A stretch of DNA of 64,000 nucleotides from Streptomyces sp. NWU339 (GTDB lineage: Bacteria > Actinomycetota > Actinomycetes > Streptomycetales > Streptomycetaceae): positions 163,924-227,923 of the forward strand of contig NZ_QFRK01000011.1 in the NCBI RefSeq assembly GCF_003143855.1, given 5' to 3'. The position numbers and the translations under genes were made by a program. The notes below the pieces were generated by a model, which saw only the letters and a program-made list of their open reading frames with translations, ran no database searches and was not told where the DNA came from. Shown piece after piece: positions 16,435-25,316 of this stretch (the first letter of the stretch is position 1; every line of letters starts with the position of its first letter).

Positions 16435-16989
16435 TCAGGCGGAGATGCCGTCCACTCGGGTCAGGCCGTCGATGCGGGCCATCGCGTCATCCGCGCCGTA
16501 CGGCTGGAGGTACGGCAGCCAGCGCGGGTCGCGGTGGCCGGTGCCGATGATGCGCCAGGCCAGGCCGGTGGGCGGGGCCGGTTTGTGGCGCAGCCGCCAG
16601 CCCAGCTCGAACAGGTGCCGGTCGGCCTTCACGTGGTTGCAGCGGCGGCAGGACGCCACCACGTTGTCCCAGACGTGCTTGCCCCCGCGGCTGCGCGGGA
16701 TGACGTGGTCGACGCTGGTTGCGACGCCACCGCAGTACATGCACCGGCCCCCGTCGCGGGCGAACAGCGCGCGGCGGGTCAGTGGAACGGGCCCCCGGTA
16801 GGGGACCCGCACGAATCTCTTGAGCCGGACCACGCTGGGTGCGGGGACTGTGACGGTCGCGCTGTGCAGGTAGGCGCCGGACTCCTCGAGGCACACGGCC
16901 TTGTTCTCGAGGACGAGGACGAGCGCGCGGCGGAGCGGTACGACGCCGAGCGGCTCGTACGACGCGTTGAGAACCAGGACATGCGGCAC
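16435..16989 (-). CDS. HNH endonuclease family protein
   Basis: A 184-residue protein. GTG 16989 is preceded by AAGGAGG at ideal spacing, which rules out the long upstream frame. It starts with the common actinobacterial motif VLVLNASYEPLGVVPLRRA. The HNH core follows: CMYCGG, SVDHVIPRSRGG, WDNVVASCRRCNHVKADR, giving the Cys4 zinc knuckle and the catalytic His of the ββα-metal fold. Such proteins are conserved single genes in actinomycetes; nuclease activity on DNA is likely but the biological role is not established. It is transcribed divergently from the MscS gene and is probably monocistronic. Confidence 0.9.
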   Translation of the reverse strand: MPHVLVLNASYEPLGVVPLRRALVLVLENKAVCLEESGAYLHSATVTVPAPSVVRLKRFVRVPYRGPVPLTRRALFARDGGRCMYCGGVATSVDHVIPRSRGGKHVWDNVVASCRRCNHVKADRHLFELGWRLRHKPAPPTGLAWRIIGTGHRDPRWLPYLQPYGADDAMARIDGLTRVDGISA

Positions 16990-17313
16990 GGATGCCTCCT
17001 TGTACGCCGGCGACGCGTGGCTCGCGCCGGGACGATCCGTAGTCAGTCTCCCCTCATGCCTGGTCGTAGCGCCACCATGTCCCGGTAACGGGCTGAAAGT
17101 GTTTTCGACCACACCCCCTCCGGCCTCGGGATCACGGCCTGTCCGGGTGCAGGTGAGAGGCATCTCTTCTTCACGTATCGCGCCGGTCCCCCCACAATGC
17201 ACCGTTAGTGTGGTGCTTCTGCCCGCACCGGTGACCTTCCCCTGACCTTTTCGTGACCTTGAAGACCTTGACCGCCGCACCGGGGGCAGAACCTGCACCT
17301 GGAGGTACCTGCC
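16990..17313. promoter_or_regulatory. Divergent promoter region between HNH nuclease and MscS genes
   Basis: A 324-bp gap without a gene. It must carry promoters for both flanking genes. The stretch 17190-17275, with several TGACCTT-type repeats (GTGACCTTCC, TGACCTTTTC, GTGACCTTGA) just upstream of mscS, is the most structured part and could bind a regulator. Confidence 0.4.
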
Positions 17314-18399
17314 GTGTCCTTGCCCGCCGTCCTACTGGCCGAGGGGTCGTCGCCGACGCCCTCGGATTCCGGGACCCCGATGGTGCCCAGCCTCAAGGAC
17401 GCCCACGAGAGCGCCACCAACGCCGCCGGCTGGGTGGAGGAGAACTGGGCGACGTGGCTCGCGATCGGCCTCAGGGTCCTGCTCATCGTGGTGATAGCGG
17501 CAGTACTGAGAGTGGTCGTGCGGCGGGCGATCACCAAGCTCGTCGACCGGATGTCCCGGACCGGTACGACCGTGGACGGCACCGGCCTCGGGGGTCTGCT
17601 GGTCAACGCCGAGCGGCGGCGTCAGCGCTCGCAGGCGATCGGCTCGGTGCTGCGGTCGGTCGCGTCGTTCGTGATCCTCGGTACGGCCGCGCTGATGGTC
17701 CTGGGCACGTTCCAGATCAATCTGGCCCCGCTGCTGGCCTCGGCCGGTGTCGCCGGTGTCGCGATCGGTTTCGGCGCCCGCAACCTGGTCACGGACTTCC
17801 TCTCCGGCGTTTTCATGATCCTCGAGGACCAGTACGGCGTCGGTGACACCATCGACGCGGGCGTCGCCTCCGGCGAGGTCATCGAGGTCGGTCTGCGGGT
17901 GACCAAGCTGCGCGGCGACCACGGCGAGATCTGGTACGTCCGCAACGGCGAGGTCAAGCGCATAGGCAACCTCTCCCAGGGCTGGGCGACCGCCAACGTC
18001 GACGTCACGGTCCGCTCGGACGAGGATCTCGACCAGGTGAAGGACACGCTCGTCGCCGTCGCGGAGAGGATGAGCAAGGAGGAGCCCTGGAACGAGCTCC
18101 TGTGGAGCTCCATCGAGGTCCTCGGCCTCGACTCCGTCCTGCTGGACTCGATGGTGGTCCGGGTCTCGGCGAAGACGATGCCCGGCAAGTCGCTGACCGT
18201 GGAGCGCGAGCTGCGCTGGCGCGTCAAGCGGGCCTTCGACGCGGCCGGCATCCGCATCGTCGGCGGCGCCACGGCTCCGGTGGAGATGGAGGGCCCCGAT
18301 CCGGCGGCGGCCGTCGCGCCCCCGTCCGCCTACGCGAGCAGTGTCTCGCCGCAGTCCGTCGCGGCGTCCCCGCTGCCCCCGCCGAACACCACGAAGTAG
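17314..18399 (+). CDS. MscS-family small-conductance mechanosensitive channel
   Basis: A 361-residue membrane channel that would release solutes on hypo-osmotic shock. GTG 17314 has GGAGG eight bases upstream. Membrane helices: WLAIGLRVLLIVVIAAVLRV, a second in SVASFVILGTAALMVLG, and the pore-lining TM3 (LLASAGVAGVAIGFGARNLV) with its Gly/Ala pattern. The beta domain follows (DFLSGVFMILEDQYGVGDTI, YVRNGEVKRIGN), then the alpha/beta domain, and a Pro/Ser/Ala-rich cytoplasmic tail of about 45 residues. Length fits the MscS core plus tail. Isolated gene with its own strong terminator. Confidence 0.93.
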   Translation: MSLPAVLLAEGSSPTPSDSGTPMVPSLKDAHESATNAAGWVEENWATWLAIGLRVLLIVVIAAVLRVVVRRAITKLVDRMSRTGTTVDGTGLGGLLVNAERRRQRSQAIGSVLRSVASFVILGTAALMVLGTFQINLAPLLASAGVAGVAIGFGARNLVTDFLSGVFMILEDQYGVGDTIDAGVASGEVIEVGLRVTKLRGDHGEIWYVRNGEVKRIGNLSQGWATANVDVTVRSDEDLDQVKDTLVAVAERMSKEEPWNELLWSSIEVLGLDSVLLDSMVVRVSAKTMPGKSLTVERELRWRVKRAFDAAGIRIVGGATAPVEMEGPDPAAAVAPPSAYASSVSPQSVAASPLPPPNTTK

Positions 18400-18416
18400 A
18401 CCGGCGGCACGGAGAG

Positions 18417-18467
18417 CCACGGCGGAGGGCGGCACCCGGGAGTTCCGGGTGCCGCCCTCCGCCGTGG
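18417..18467 (+). terminator. Very strong terminator after mscS
   Basis: A 23-bp perfect stem (18417-18439 with 18445-18467) and a 5-base loop start 18 bp after the mscS stop. Confidence 0.85.
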
Positions 18468-18568
18468 TCGCGCCCACTCTGGTCATGACGCCCGTGATCC
18501 TGATATGCCTCTCGCGCAGGAGGCGTTCGTCGAGGGTGTCACGCCCACCGGAGCAGAGGGTTGACGAC

Positions 18569-19834
18569 ATGAAACTCACCGTGGTCGGGGGCGGTTCGAC
18601 CTACACGCCCGAACTCGTCGACGGCTTCGCCCGGTTGCGGGACACCTTGCCCGTCGAGGAGCTGGTCCTGGTCGATCCGGCCGCGGACCGGCTGGAGTTG
18701 GTGGGTGGGCTGGCCCGGCGCATCTTCGCCCGGCAGGGACATGCGGGACGCGTCGTCACCACCTCCGACCTGGACGCGGCCGTGGACGGCGCCGACGCGG
18801 TGCTGCTCCAGTTGCGGGTGGGCGGTCAGGCGGCCCGGCAGCAGGACGAGACCTGGCCGCTGGAGTGCGGCTGCGTCGGCCAGGAGACCACCGGTGCCGG
18901 CGGCCTCGCCAAGGCGCTGCGCACGGTCCCGGTGGTGCTCGACATCGCCGACCGGGTCCGGCGGAGCAACCCCGACGCCTGGATCATCGACTTCACCAAC
19001 CCCGTCGGCATCGTCACCCGGGCGCTGCTGCGGGCCGGGCACCGGGCGGTGGGGCTGTGCAACGTCGCCATCGGCCTCCAGCGCAAGTTCGCCGCCCGCC
19101 TCGGCACCGACCCCGCCGACCTCCACCTCGACCACGTGGGCCTGAACCACCTCACCTGGGAGACCGCGGTGCGCCGGGGCGGCCCCGACGGCGAGGACGT
19201 CCTGCCCGCCCTGCTGCGGGACCACGGCGACGCCGTCGCCGCGGACCTCCGGCTGCCCCGCGCCGTCCTGGACCGGCTGGGTGTGGTCCCCTCGTACTAC
19301 CTGCGCTACTACTACGCCCACGACGAGGTCGTACGGGACCTGCGCACCAAGCCGTCCCGGGCCGCCGAGGTGGCCGACATGGAACGCCGGCTGCTCGACC
19401 TCTACGCCGACCCCGCCCTCGACGAGAAACCGGCCCTGCTGGCCGAGCGCGGCGGCGCCTACTACTCGGAGGCGGCCGTGGACCTGGCGGCGGCCCTGCT
19501 GCACGGCGCCGGCAGCCCGTACCAGGTGGTGAACACCCGCAACGGCTCCACGCTCCCCTTCCTCCCCGAGGACGCGGTGATCGAGGTCCAGGCCGCCGTG
19601 GGCCCGAAGGGCGCGAGCCCGCTGCCCGTGCCCCGGGTGGACCCCCTCTTCGCGGGCCTGATGGCGAACGTCACCGCCTACGAGGACCTCGCCCTCGAAG
19701 CGGCCCTGCACGGCAGCCGCGAGCGGGTTTTCCGCGCCCTCCTCGCCCACCCGCTGATCGGCCAGTACGAGTACGCCGAGCGGCTCGCCGACCAGCTCCT
19801 CGCGCACAACCGGGAGTACCTGACGTGGGCGTGA
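18569..19834 (+). CDS. GH4-family 6-phospho-beta-glucosidase-like enzyme
   Basis: A 421-residue cytoplasmic NAD-dependent and metal-dependent glycosidase. ATG 18569 begins the Rossmann motif (MKLTVVGGGSTYTPELVDG). Family 4 features are present: DPAADR, a substrate loop with CVGQETTGAGG, IIDFTNPVGIVT, the metal Cys in GLCNVAIG, the metal His in DHVGLNHLTW and the catalytic Tyr region SYYLRYYY. GH4 enzymes act on phosphorylated or free disaccharides by an oxidation-elimination route. Its stop overlaps the GTG of the next gene, an amino-sugar kinase, suggesting a joint path for a GlcNAc-containing or glucosidic disaccharide. No DasR box is evident upstream. Confidence 0.88.
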   Translation: MKLTVVGGGSTYTPELVDGFARLRDTLPVEELVLVDPAADRLELVGGLARRIFARQGHAGRVVTTSDLDAAVDGADAVLLQLRVGGQAARQQDETWPLECGCVGQETTGAGGLAKALRTVPVVLDIADRVRRSNPDAWIIDFTNPVGIVTRALLRAGHRAVGLCNVAIGLQRKFAARLGTDPADLHLDHVGLNHLTWETAVRRGGPDGEDVLPALLRDHGDAVAADLRLPRAVLDRLGVVPSYYLRYYYAHDEVVRDLRTKPSRAAEVADMERRLLDLYADPALDEKPALLAERGGAYYSEAAVDLAAALLHGAGSPYQVVNTRNGSTLPFLPEDAVIEVQAAVGPKGASPLPVPRVDPLFAGLMANVTAYEDLALEAALHGSRERVFRALLAHPLIGQYEYAERLADQLLAHNREYLTWA

Positions 19835-20799
19835 CCGCGGGCGTCCTCGCCGTCGACGCCGGCAACAGCAAGACGGACGTCGCCGTGGTCGACCGGCACG
19901 GCGAGGTCCTGGCCACGGTCCGCGGCGCCGGTTTCCGGCCGCCCGCCGTCGGCGTGACGCCGGCCGTGGACGCCCTCGCCGAGACCGTCGCCACCGCCCT
20001 CACCGCCGCCGGCGTCACCGCCGTCTCCCACGTCTCGGCCTGTCTGGCCAACGCCGATCTCCCCGTGGAGGAGGAGCGGTTGACGGCGGCCCTGACGGCA
20101 CGCGGCTGGGGCGCCACCGTGCAGGTCCGCAACGACACGTTCGCGATCCTGCGCGCCGGTGTCACCGAACCCCGCGGGGTCGCCGTCGTCTGCGGCGCGG
20201 GCATCAACTGCGTCGGCATGCGCCCCGACGGACGTACCGCCCGCTTCCCGGCGCTCGGCCGCATCTCCGGTGACTGGGGCGGCGGTTGGGCGCTGGCCGA
20301 GGAGGCCCTGTGGCACGCGGCCCGCGCCCGGGACGGCCGCGGCGCCGCCACCGCCCTCGCCGACACGCTCCCGGCCCACTTCGGCCTGTCCGGCATGCCG
20401 GCCCTCATCGAGGCCCTGCACCTGGGGCACCTCCCGTCGGCCCGCCGTCACGAACTCGCCCCGGTCCTGTTCGCCACGGCGGCCGGGGGCGACGCGGTCG
20501 CCGGTGCGATCGTCGACCGCCAGGCCGACGAGGTGGTGGCGATGGCCGTCGTGGCGCTGACCCGCCTGGACCTGCTCACCGAGGAGACACCCGTCCTGCT
20601 GGGCGGCAGCGTCCTGGCCGCACGGCACGCCCTGCTGGACGACCGGATCCGCGCCCTGCTCGCCGAGCGCGCCCCCAAGGCCGTCCCCCGAGTCGTCACC
20701 GCCGCACCGGTCCTGGGCGCGGCCCTGCTGGGCCTGGACCGCCTGGCGGCCCCACCGGAGGCCCACGCCCGGCTGAGGGCCCACTACGAGCGGCGTTAG
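19831..20799 (+). CDS. BadF/BcrA-type sugar kinase, probable N-acetylglucosamine kinase
   Basis: A 322-residue ASKHA-fold kinase. GTG 19831 overlaps the GH4 stop (GTGA); a GTG two codons earlier is an alternative. Motifs: phosphate 1 loop VLAVDAGNSKTDVAVVD, catalytic region with RNDTFAILRAG, VVCGAGINCVG, GRISGDWGGGWALAEEAL, and the adenosine motif VLLGGSVLA. These match eukaryotic-type N-acetylglucosamine kinases rather than ROK kinases. Coupled to GH4, it probably phosphorylates the released sugar for entry to amino-sugar catabolism. The exact sugar (GlcNAc or glucose) is not settled by sequence. Confidence 0.82.
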   Translation: MTAGVLAVDAGNSKTDVAVVDRHGEVLATVRGAGFRPPAVGVTPAVDALAETVATALTAAGVTAVSHVSACLANADLPVEEERLTAALTARGWGATVQVRNDTFAILRAGVTEPRGVAVVCGAGINCVGMRPDGRTARFPALGRISGDWGGGWALAEEALWHAARARDGRGAATALADTLPAHFGLSGMPALIEALHLGHLPSARRHELAPVLFATAAGGDAVAGAIVDRQADEVVAMAVVALTRLDLLTEETPVLLGGSVLAARHALLDDRIRALLAERAPKAVPRVVTAAPVLGAALLGLDRLAAPPEAHARLRAHYERR

Positions 20800-20801
20800 C
20801 C

Positions 20802-20903
20802 GCCTGTCCGGCGGATCAGGCCGGTGCGGCGCGGCCGACCGACACGTCTCGCCCTCGTCGGGTGGGCGCCGTCCGTTTCCCCGGCCTGATCCGCCGGACA
20901 GGC
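20802..20903. repeat. Long inverted repeat, 23-bp perfect arms 56 bp apart
   Basis: The arm at 20802-20824 is the exact reverse complement of 20881-20903. The left arm begins two bases after the kinase stop. The spacer is too long for a simple terminator loop, though the arms would still form a cruciform or a stem that ends transcription. A further short hairpin (about 20903-20925) follows. Confidence 0.75.
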
Positions 20904-21149
20904 CCGAAGGCCGGGCAGCGGGCCTGACGACCGGCGCGAGGACCGCTCGCGGGAACAGCCCGGGAAGCAGGTCCGGCGGCCCCTGCCGGTCCGGTCGGCC
21001 ACACACCGGTGACGGCCCCTCACCGGCGCCCGGAACCAACCGGATTCCACCGGCGTGTTCATGGGCAGGGGTCGTGCGGGGGGGCGTGCGGGGGCCGGTC
21101 CGCGGGGAGGGCCGGGGCGCCGCGGCAGCCGGAACTCCCGGCGACCGCA

Positions 21150-21290
21150 CGGCAGTCGAACCAGTAGTCGATCCGGCAGTCGAACCGGCAGCCGGATCAC
21201 CACCGAACCGACAGCCGGATCGGCGGGCCGTCGGCCGGTCGGATCGGCGGACAGTCGGATCGGCAGACGAACCGGCGGGCAGTTCAAGAT
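21150..21290. repeat. Degenerate tandem repeats upstream of glnX-like gene
   Basis: About ten imperfect copies of a 10-14 bp unit built on CGGCAGTCGAACC or GCCGGATCGGCGG lie in the leader region of the signalling cluster. The surrounding 20904-21363 holds no gene. A GATACT at 21326-21331 could be a -10 element for the gene starting at 21364. Confidence 0.55.
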
Positions 21291-21363
21291 CACGCCAAAG
21301 CCGGTGCACATGTCGGTCCATGCGGCGATACTTGGCGGGACGGATGACCACGGGGGAGGTCGG

Positions 21364-22836
21364 GTGACACACACGCCGAGCGGCAACGCGGCACCGCCGG
21401 GCGGGGCCGCGCCCACCGTGCCCGCCGTACCCTCGCAGTCCGGGCCCGGCAGCGCGCCGGCGACTCCCCGTCACACACCCGACGGCTCCCGGCTCCCCGC
21501 GCCCAGACCGCCGGAAGCACCCCGGCGCACGGCGTTCGTCGAGGGCGCCGTGCGCCTGCGCGAGGCCGCCACCACCGAACCCGGCCGTCTGAGGATCATC
21601 GGCGCGGTCCTCGCCACCCTGGTCGTGGCCTTCGGCGCCGTCACCGCCTGGCAGATGACCGACAGGGCCGCGGCGGCCGACGCCGTCCTCACCAGCAGCC
21701 AGCCCCTCACCTCCGACGCCGCCGACATCTACCGCTCCCTCGCGGACGCCAACACCGCGGCCTCCAGCGGCTTCCTGGCCGGCGGTCAGGAGACCGCCGC
21801 CTCCCGGGACCGCTACGAGAAGGACATCCGCACCGCCGCCGCCAAACTGGTCAACGCCGCGGCCAACTCCGACCCCGACTCCTCCTCGGCGGCGACCATC
21901 GCCGAACTGAACCGGCTGCTGCCCGAGTACAAGGGCCTGGTGGAGCGCGCCCGCACCTACAACCGCCAGGGCTACCCCGTGGGCGGCGCCTACCTGCGGT
22001 ACGCGAACGAGAAGATGCAGCAGGAGATGCTCCCGGCGGCGGAGGACCTCTACAAGAAGGAGAACCAGCGCCTGCAGGCCGACTACGCGGACGCGACCCC
22101 CTACCCGTGGGCGGCCATCGCGCTCGGCACCGTCGCCCTCGCCGCGCTCGCCTGGACGCAGCGCCGCACCTACCTGCGCACCCACCGCGTGCTCAACCAC
22201 GGCCTGGTCGCGGCCACGGCGGCGTCCACGGTGGTCCTGCTCTGGCTGGTCGCCGGCCACAGCATCGCCCGCTCGGGGCTGAACGACTCCTACGACCACG
22301 GCGTCCGCTCGCTCAACGTGCTGCACGACGCCCGTATCGCCTCCCTGAGGGCCCGGGGCAACGAGAACCTGACGCTGGTGTCGCGCGGCGCCGAGACGAA
22401 GAAGGTCGGCGACGAGACGCACGACGCCTACGACTACGACTTCGAACGCGACATGGACGCCCTCGGCAAGGGCCTGACCCGGGCCGGAGAGCTCGCGGAC
22501 GACAGCGGCGGCAAGAAGCCGGTCACCGCCGCAGTGAGCAACATGACGGAGTGGAAGAAGCGCCACGGGGCCGCCCGGGAGCAGGACGAGAAGGGCAACT
22601 ACCAGCGGGCGCTGGACCTGGTGATCGGCGGCAAGGGCGCGACCGGCGAGTGCTTCGACGGTGTCGACGACAGCCTGGCGGCCGCGCTCGCCCACGAGGA
22701 GGCCGAGTTCACGGAGGCGGCCGGCGGTGGCCGGGACGCGCTGAAGGGGCTGCCTGAGGGCGCGGCGGGCCTCGCCGTGCTGGGCGCGGCCGGCGCGGTG
22801 CTGGGCATCGGCCGCAGGCTGTCGGAGTACCGGTGA
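21364..22836 (+). CDS. glnX: GlnX-like membrane sensor protein of the PknG cluster
   Basis: A 490-residue membrane protein. GTG 21364 follows GGGGGAGG; the longer upstream frame from 21055 is repeat-derived and unlikely. After a Pro-rich cytoplasmic start, TM1 (IIGAVLATLVVAFGAVTAW, about 76-98) leads to an external helical domain of about 140 residues, then TM2 (AAIALGTVALAALAW), TM3 (LVAATAASTVVLLWLVAG), a second external helical domain (about 300-465) and TM4 (AAGLAVLGAAGAVLGIG). This is the topology of mycobacterial GlnX, which relays GlnH ligand binding to PknG. Next gene is the GlnH homologue, three codons away. Confidence rests on context plus topology. Confidence 0.75.
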   Translation: MTHTPSGNAAPPGGAAPTVPAVPSQSGPGSAPATPRHTPDGSRLPAPRPPEAPRRTAFVEGAVRLREAATTEPGRLRIIGAVLATLVVAFGAVTAWQMTDRAAAADAVLTSSQPLTSDAADIYRSLADANTAASSGFLAGGQETAASRDRYEKDIRTAAAKLVNAAANSDPDSSSAATIAELNRLLPEYKGLVERARTYNRQGYPVGGAYLRYANEKMQQEMLPAAEDLYKKENQRLQADYADATPYPWAAIALGTVALAALAWTQRRTYLRTHRVLNHGLVAATAASTVVLLWLVAGHSIARSGLNDSYDHGVRSLNVLHDARIASLRARGNENLTLVSRGAETKKVGDETHDAYDYDFERDMDALGKGLTRAGELADDSGGKKPVTAAVSNMTEWKKRHGAAREQDEKGNYQRALDLVIGGKGATGECFDGVDDSLAAALAHEEAEFTEAAGGGRDALKGLPEGAAGLAVLGAAGAVLGIGRRLSEYR

Positions 22837-22847
22837 AAGGGGGCGTG

Positions 22848-23888
22848 ATGAGGAACGCACGACGCCTGCGGGCCGGTCTGCGGGGCTGGGGCGGGGTGGG
22901 CGCGATGGCCACCGTGTGCGTGCTCGCGCTGATCTTCGCGCTGGTGCTGACCCGCGCCGGGTCCCCCGCCGTCAAGGCCCCGAAGGCCGCGGGGCACACC
23001 GTGACGGACGCCGTCGGTGCGGACGCGGAGTGCACCGATCCGGAGAAGCAGACCCTGTCCCCCTCCGACGCGGACGGCGACACCATCGACGCGATCAAGA
23101 ACCGGCCGGGCGAGAAGCGCAAGCTGATCGTCGGCATCGACCAGAACAGCTACCGCTGGGGCTACCGGGACCCCAACGGCGGGGGCGGCGCACAGCTCGA
23201 GGGTTTCGACATCGACCTGGCGCACCGCATCGCCGAGGACATACTCGGCGACCGGGACGCGGTCCAGTTCAAGGCGATCCCCACCGACCAGCGCATCCCG
23301 GCGATCAAGGACGGCCGGGTCGACATGGTCGTCCGCACGATGACGATCAACTGCGAACGCCTCCGGGACGTGGCGTTCTCCGCCCCGTACTTCAGGACGG
23401 GACAGCAGGTCCTGGCCCCGAAGGCGTCGTCGGTCACGGGATACGACAAGACGCTCGCGGACCGGAAGATCTGCACGGCGGCCGGTTCCACCGCGTACGC
23501 GAAGCTGGAGGAGGACAAGGCGGCGGGCAGGCTCCCGAAGTCCGCGGACATCCGCACCACCGTCCCCAACCAGCTCGACTGCCTGGTGCGGCTGCAGCTC
23601 GGCGAGGTCGACGCGGTGGTCACCGACGGCGCGCTCGCCGCCAGCCAGGCCGCCCAGGACCCGACGGTCGAACTCAAGGGCGACGCCTTCACGACCGAGT
23701 ACTACGGCGTGGCGATGGAGAAGAACGCGAAGGACCTGCTGCGCCGGGTCAACCAGATCCTGGTGGACTTCCGCGAGGACACCGAGGACGGGTGGCAAAA
23801 GGCTTACGAGACATGGCTGTCGGCGACACTGGGCAGTGATCCCGCGAAGTCGAGGCCACCCGCTCCGCAGTACCTGCGCACGGACTGA
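22848..23888 (+). CDS. glnH: GlnH-like amino-acid-binding protein (SBP family 3)
   Basis: A 346-residue extracytoplasmic binding protein. ATG 22848 has AAAGGGGG just upstream; GTG 22833, overlapping the glnX stop, is an alternative. A membrane segment (GAMATVCVLALIFALVLTRAG) anchors it, but no lipobox Cys is present, unlike typical lipoprotein GlnH. The family 3 solute-binding fold is evident: LIVGIDQNSYRWGY, LEGFDIDLAHRIAEDIL, VDMVVRTMTINCERLRDVAF, PYFRTGQQVL, GEVDAVVTDGA and YGVAMEKN. The mycobacterial counterpart binds Asp/Glu/Gln-type ligands. No ABC permease is nearby, so it serves sensing rather than uptake. Confidence 0.87.
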   Translation: MRNARRLRAGLRGWGGVGAMATVCVLALIFALVLTRAGSPAVKAPKAAGHTVTDAVGADAECTDPEKQTLSPSDADGDTIDAIKNRPGEKRKLIVGIDQNSYRWGYRDPNGGGGAQLEGFDIDLAHRIAEDILGDRDAVQFKAIPTDQRIPAIKDGRVDMVVRTMTINCERLRDVAFSAPYFRTGQQVLAPKASSVTGYDKTLADRKICTAAGSTAYAKLEEDKAAGRLPKSADIRTTVPNQLDCLVRLQLGEVDAVVTDGALAASQAAQDPTVELKGDAFTTEYYGVAMEKNAKDLLRRVNQILVDFREDTEDGWQKAYETWLSATLGSDPAKSRPPAPQYLRTD

Positions 23889-23978
23889 CCAGCCGTCAAA
23901 AACCGACCACCGAAGACGAACCGCCGAAGACGAACCGTCAACGACCTTCAACGACCGACCCGCAGCGAAAGGTGATCG

Positions 23979-25316
23979 ATGGGCGACACGGACCCCACCG
24001 GGCCGGTGATGGACCGGGACGAGGTGGACCGTGCGCTCGCGCGGCTCGGCGCGGAGCACGAGGCGGTCGAGACCTCGCTCCTGGCCCTGCAGGACCACGC
24101 GGGCCGCAGGCTCCTGGAGGGCGCCCGCCTCACCGGCCGCACCGAGGAGCGCTGGGCGGCCACCGAGGCGTCGATCACCCTGCTGTGGACGTACTTCGAC
24201 GCGTACACGGGCGCCCTGCGCACCGCCCGCGAGATCCGTGCCCGGCGCCGCTGGTCCAGCCGTGAGGACCTGGTGGAGCTGACGGAGCTGCTGCGCGGCG
24301 AGTGCGTCACGGTCCCGGGCTCGGCCACCGCCGCCGCGAACGCGCCGACGCCCCCAGGCCGGCCGGGGAACCGGCTCAGCGAGCGCTACTCGCTGGCCAC
24401 GCTGGTCGAGCGGATGAACGAGCTGTACGCGTCGTCGCTGGACATGGTCGTCGCCGCGGACGCGGTGTGGTCGGCGCTGCCCGCCCGGATCGATCTACTG
24501 GCCGCCGAGCTCCGGCGCACCCGCCGGCTCGCGCACCCGGTCGGTGTGCGCCCCGGCGAGCATCCGGCGGGCGACGACCTGGAGCGGATCACCCACTCCC
24601 TGACCGCGCTGCGCGAACAGGTGGTGTCCGACCCGCTGGCGTTCTGGAAGCCCGCGGAGGGAAGTTCGGCGCCGGGCGGCGGCAGACCGGACACGACGGT
24701 GTACGACCGCGAGGCACGGGCCCTGGAGGAGGTGCGCCGCGAGATCGACGCGGTGCTGGCGGTCCGTCAGGACTCCGAGAAACGGATCGTGCGCCTGCGG
24801 GACGTCCTGTCGCGCGCCGACCGCACCCTCGCCGAGGCGCGCATCGCGCGCGGCGAGGTGCTCGCGAAGATCGCCGCGACGGAGGTGCCGGTCGTCAGCG
24901 GGCCGCCGACCGCGCTGCAGGAGCAGCTGGCGACGGCCGCCGAGTACCGCAGGCACGCCCAGTGGCACCGCCTGTCCCCGCTCCTGGAGTCCCTGGAGCA
25001 GAAGGCGGAGGACGAACTGGAGCGCGCCCGCGAGTCGTTGACCGCGGTCACCGCACCGCTGGCGATCCGCGCCGAGCTGCGCGGCCGGCTCGACGCGTAC
25101 CGGGCGAAGGTCGCCCGGCACGGTCTCGCGGAGGACACCGTGCTGGTCGAGCGGTACGAGAGGGCGCGCCGCATGCTGTGGAGCGCGCCCTGCGATCTGC
25201 GCGTCGCCCGGGAGGCGGTGCTGCGCTACCAGCACGCGGCCGCCGAACTCCTCGGCCCCGCACCCCGGGTGCCCGGTCAGGGCACGCCCGAGGAGGGCGA
25301 AAGGCCCGGCGCATGA
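23979..25316 (+). CDS. Helical cytoplasmic protein of the PknG cluster, unknown function
   Basis: A 445-residue protein I do not recognise as a named family. ATG 23979 has AAAGGTG upstream. It is almost entirely predicted helix with coiled-coil character (about 10-100; 235-300 with ALEEVRREIDAVLAVRQ; 330-400), broken by Pro/Gly linkers near 120 and 225. No signal peptide, membrane span or catalytic motif is seen. It lies between glnH and pknG, and its last codons overlap a 9-codon ORF that links to pknG. An adaptor between the membrane sensor and the kinase is a reasonable guess from position only. Confidence 0.8.
   Translation: MGDTDPTGPVMDRDEVDRALARLGAEHEAVETSLLALQDHAGRRLLEGARLTGRTEERWAATEASITLLWTYFDAYTGALRTAREIRARRRWSSREDLVELTELLRGECVTVPGSATAAANAPTPPGRPGNRLSERYSLATLVERMNELYASSLDMVVAADAVWSALPARIDLLAAELRRTRRLAHPVGVRPGEHPAGDDLERITHSLTALREQVVSDPLAFWKPAEGSSAPGGGRPDTTVYDREARALEEVRREIDAVLAVRQDSEKRIVRLRDVLSRADRTLAEARIARGEVLAKIAATEVPVVSGPPTALQEQLATAAEYRRHAQWHRLSPLLESLEQKAEDELERARESLTAVTAPLAIRAELRGRLDAYRAKVARHGLAEDTVLVERYERARRMLWSAPCDLRVAREAVLRYQHAAAELLGPAPRVPGQGTPEEGERPGA

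Noticed and set aside
18470..18568. DasR box upstream of the GH4/amino-sugar kinase operon
   Set aside because: Only a half-like TCTGGTCATGAC occurs; no full ACTGGTCTAGACCAGT-type palindrome.
21055..21363. N-terminal extension of the GlnX-like protein from ATG 21055
   Set aside because: Arg/Ser/Gly-rich repeat-derived translation, no ribosome site, and a good GGGGGAGG precedes GTG 21364.
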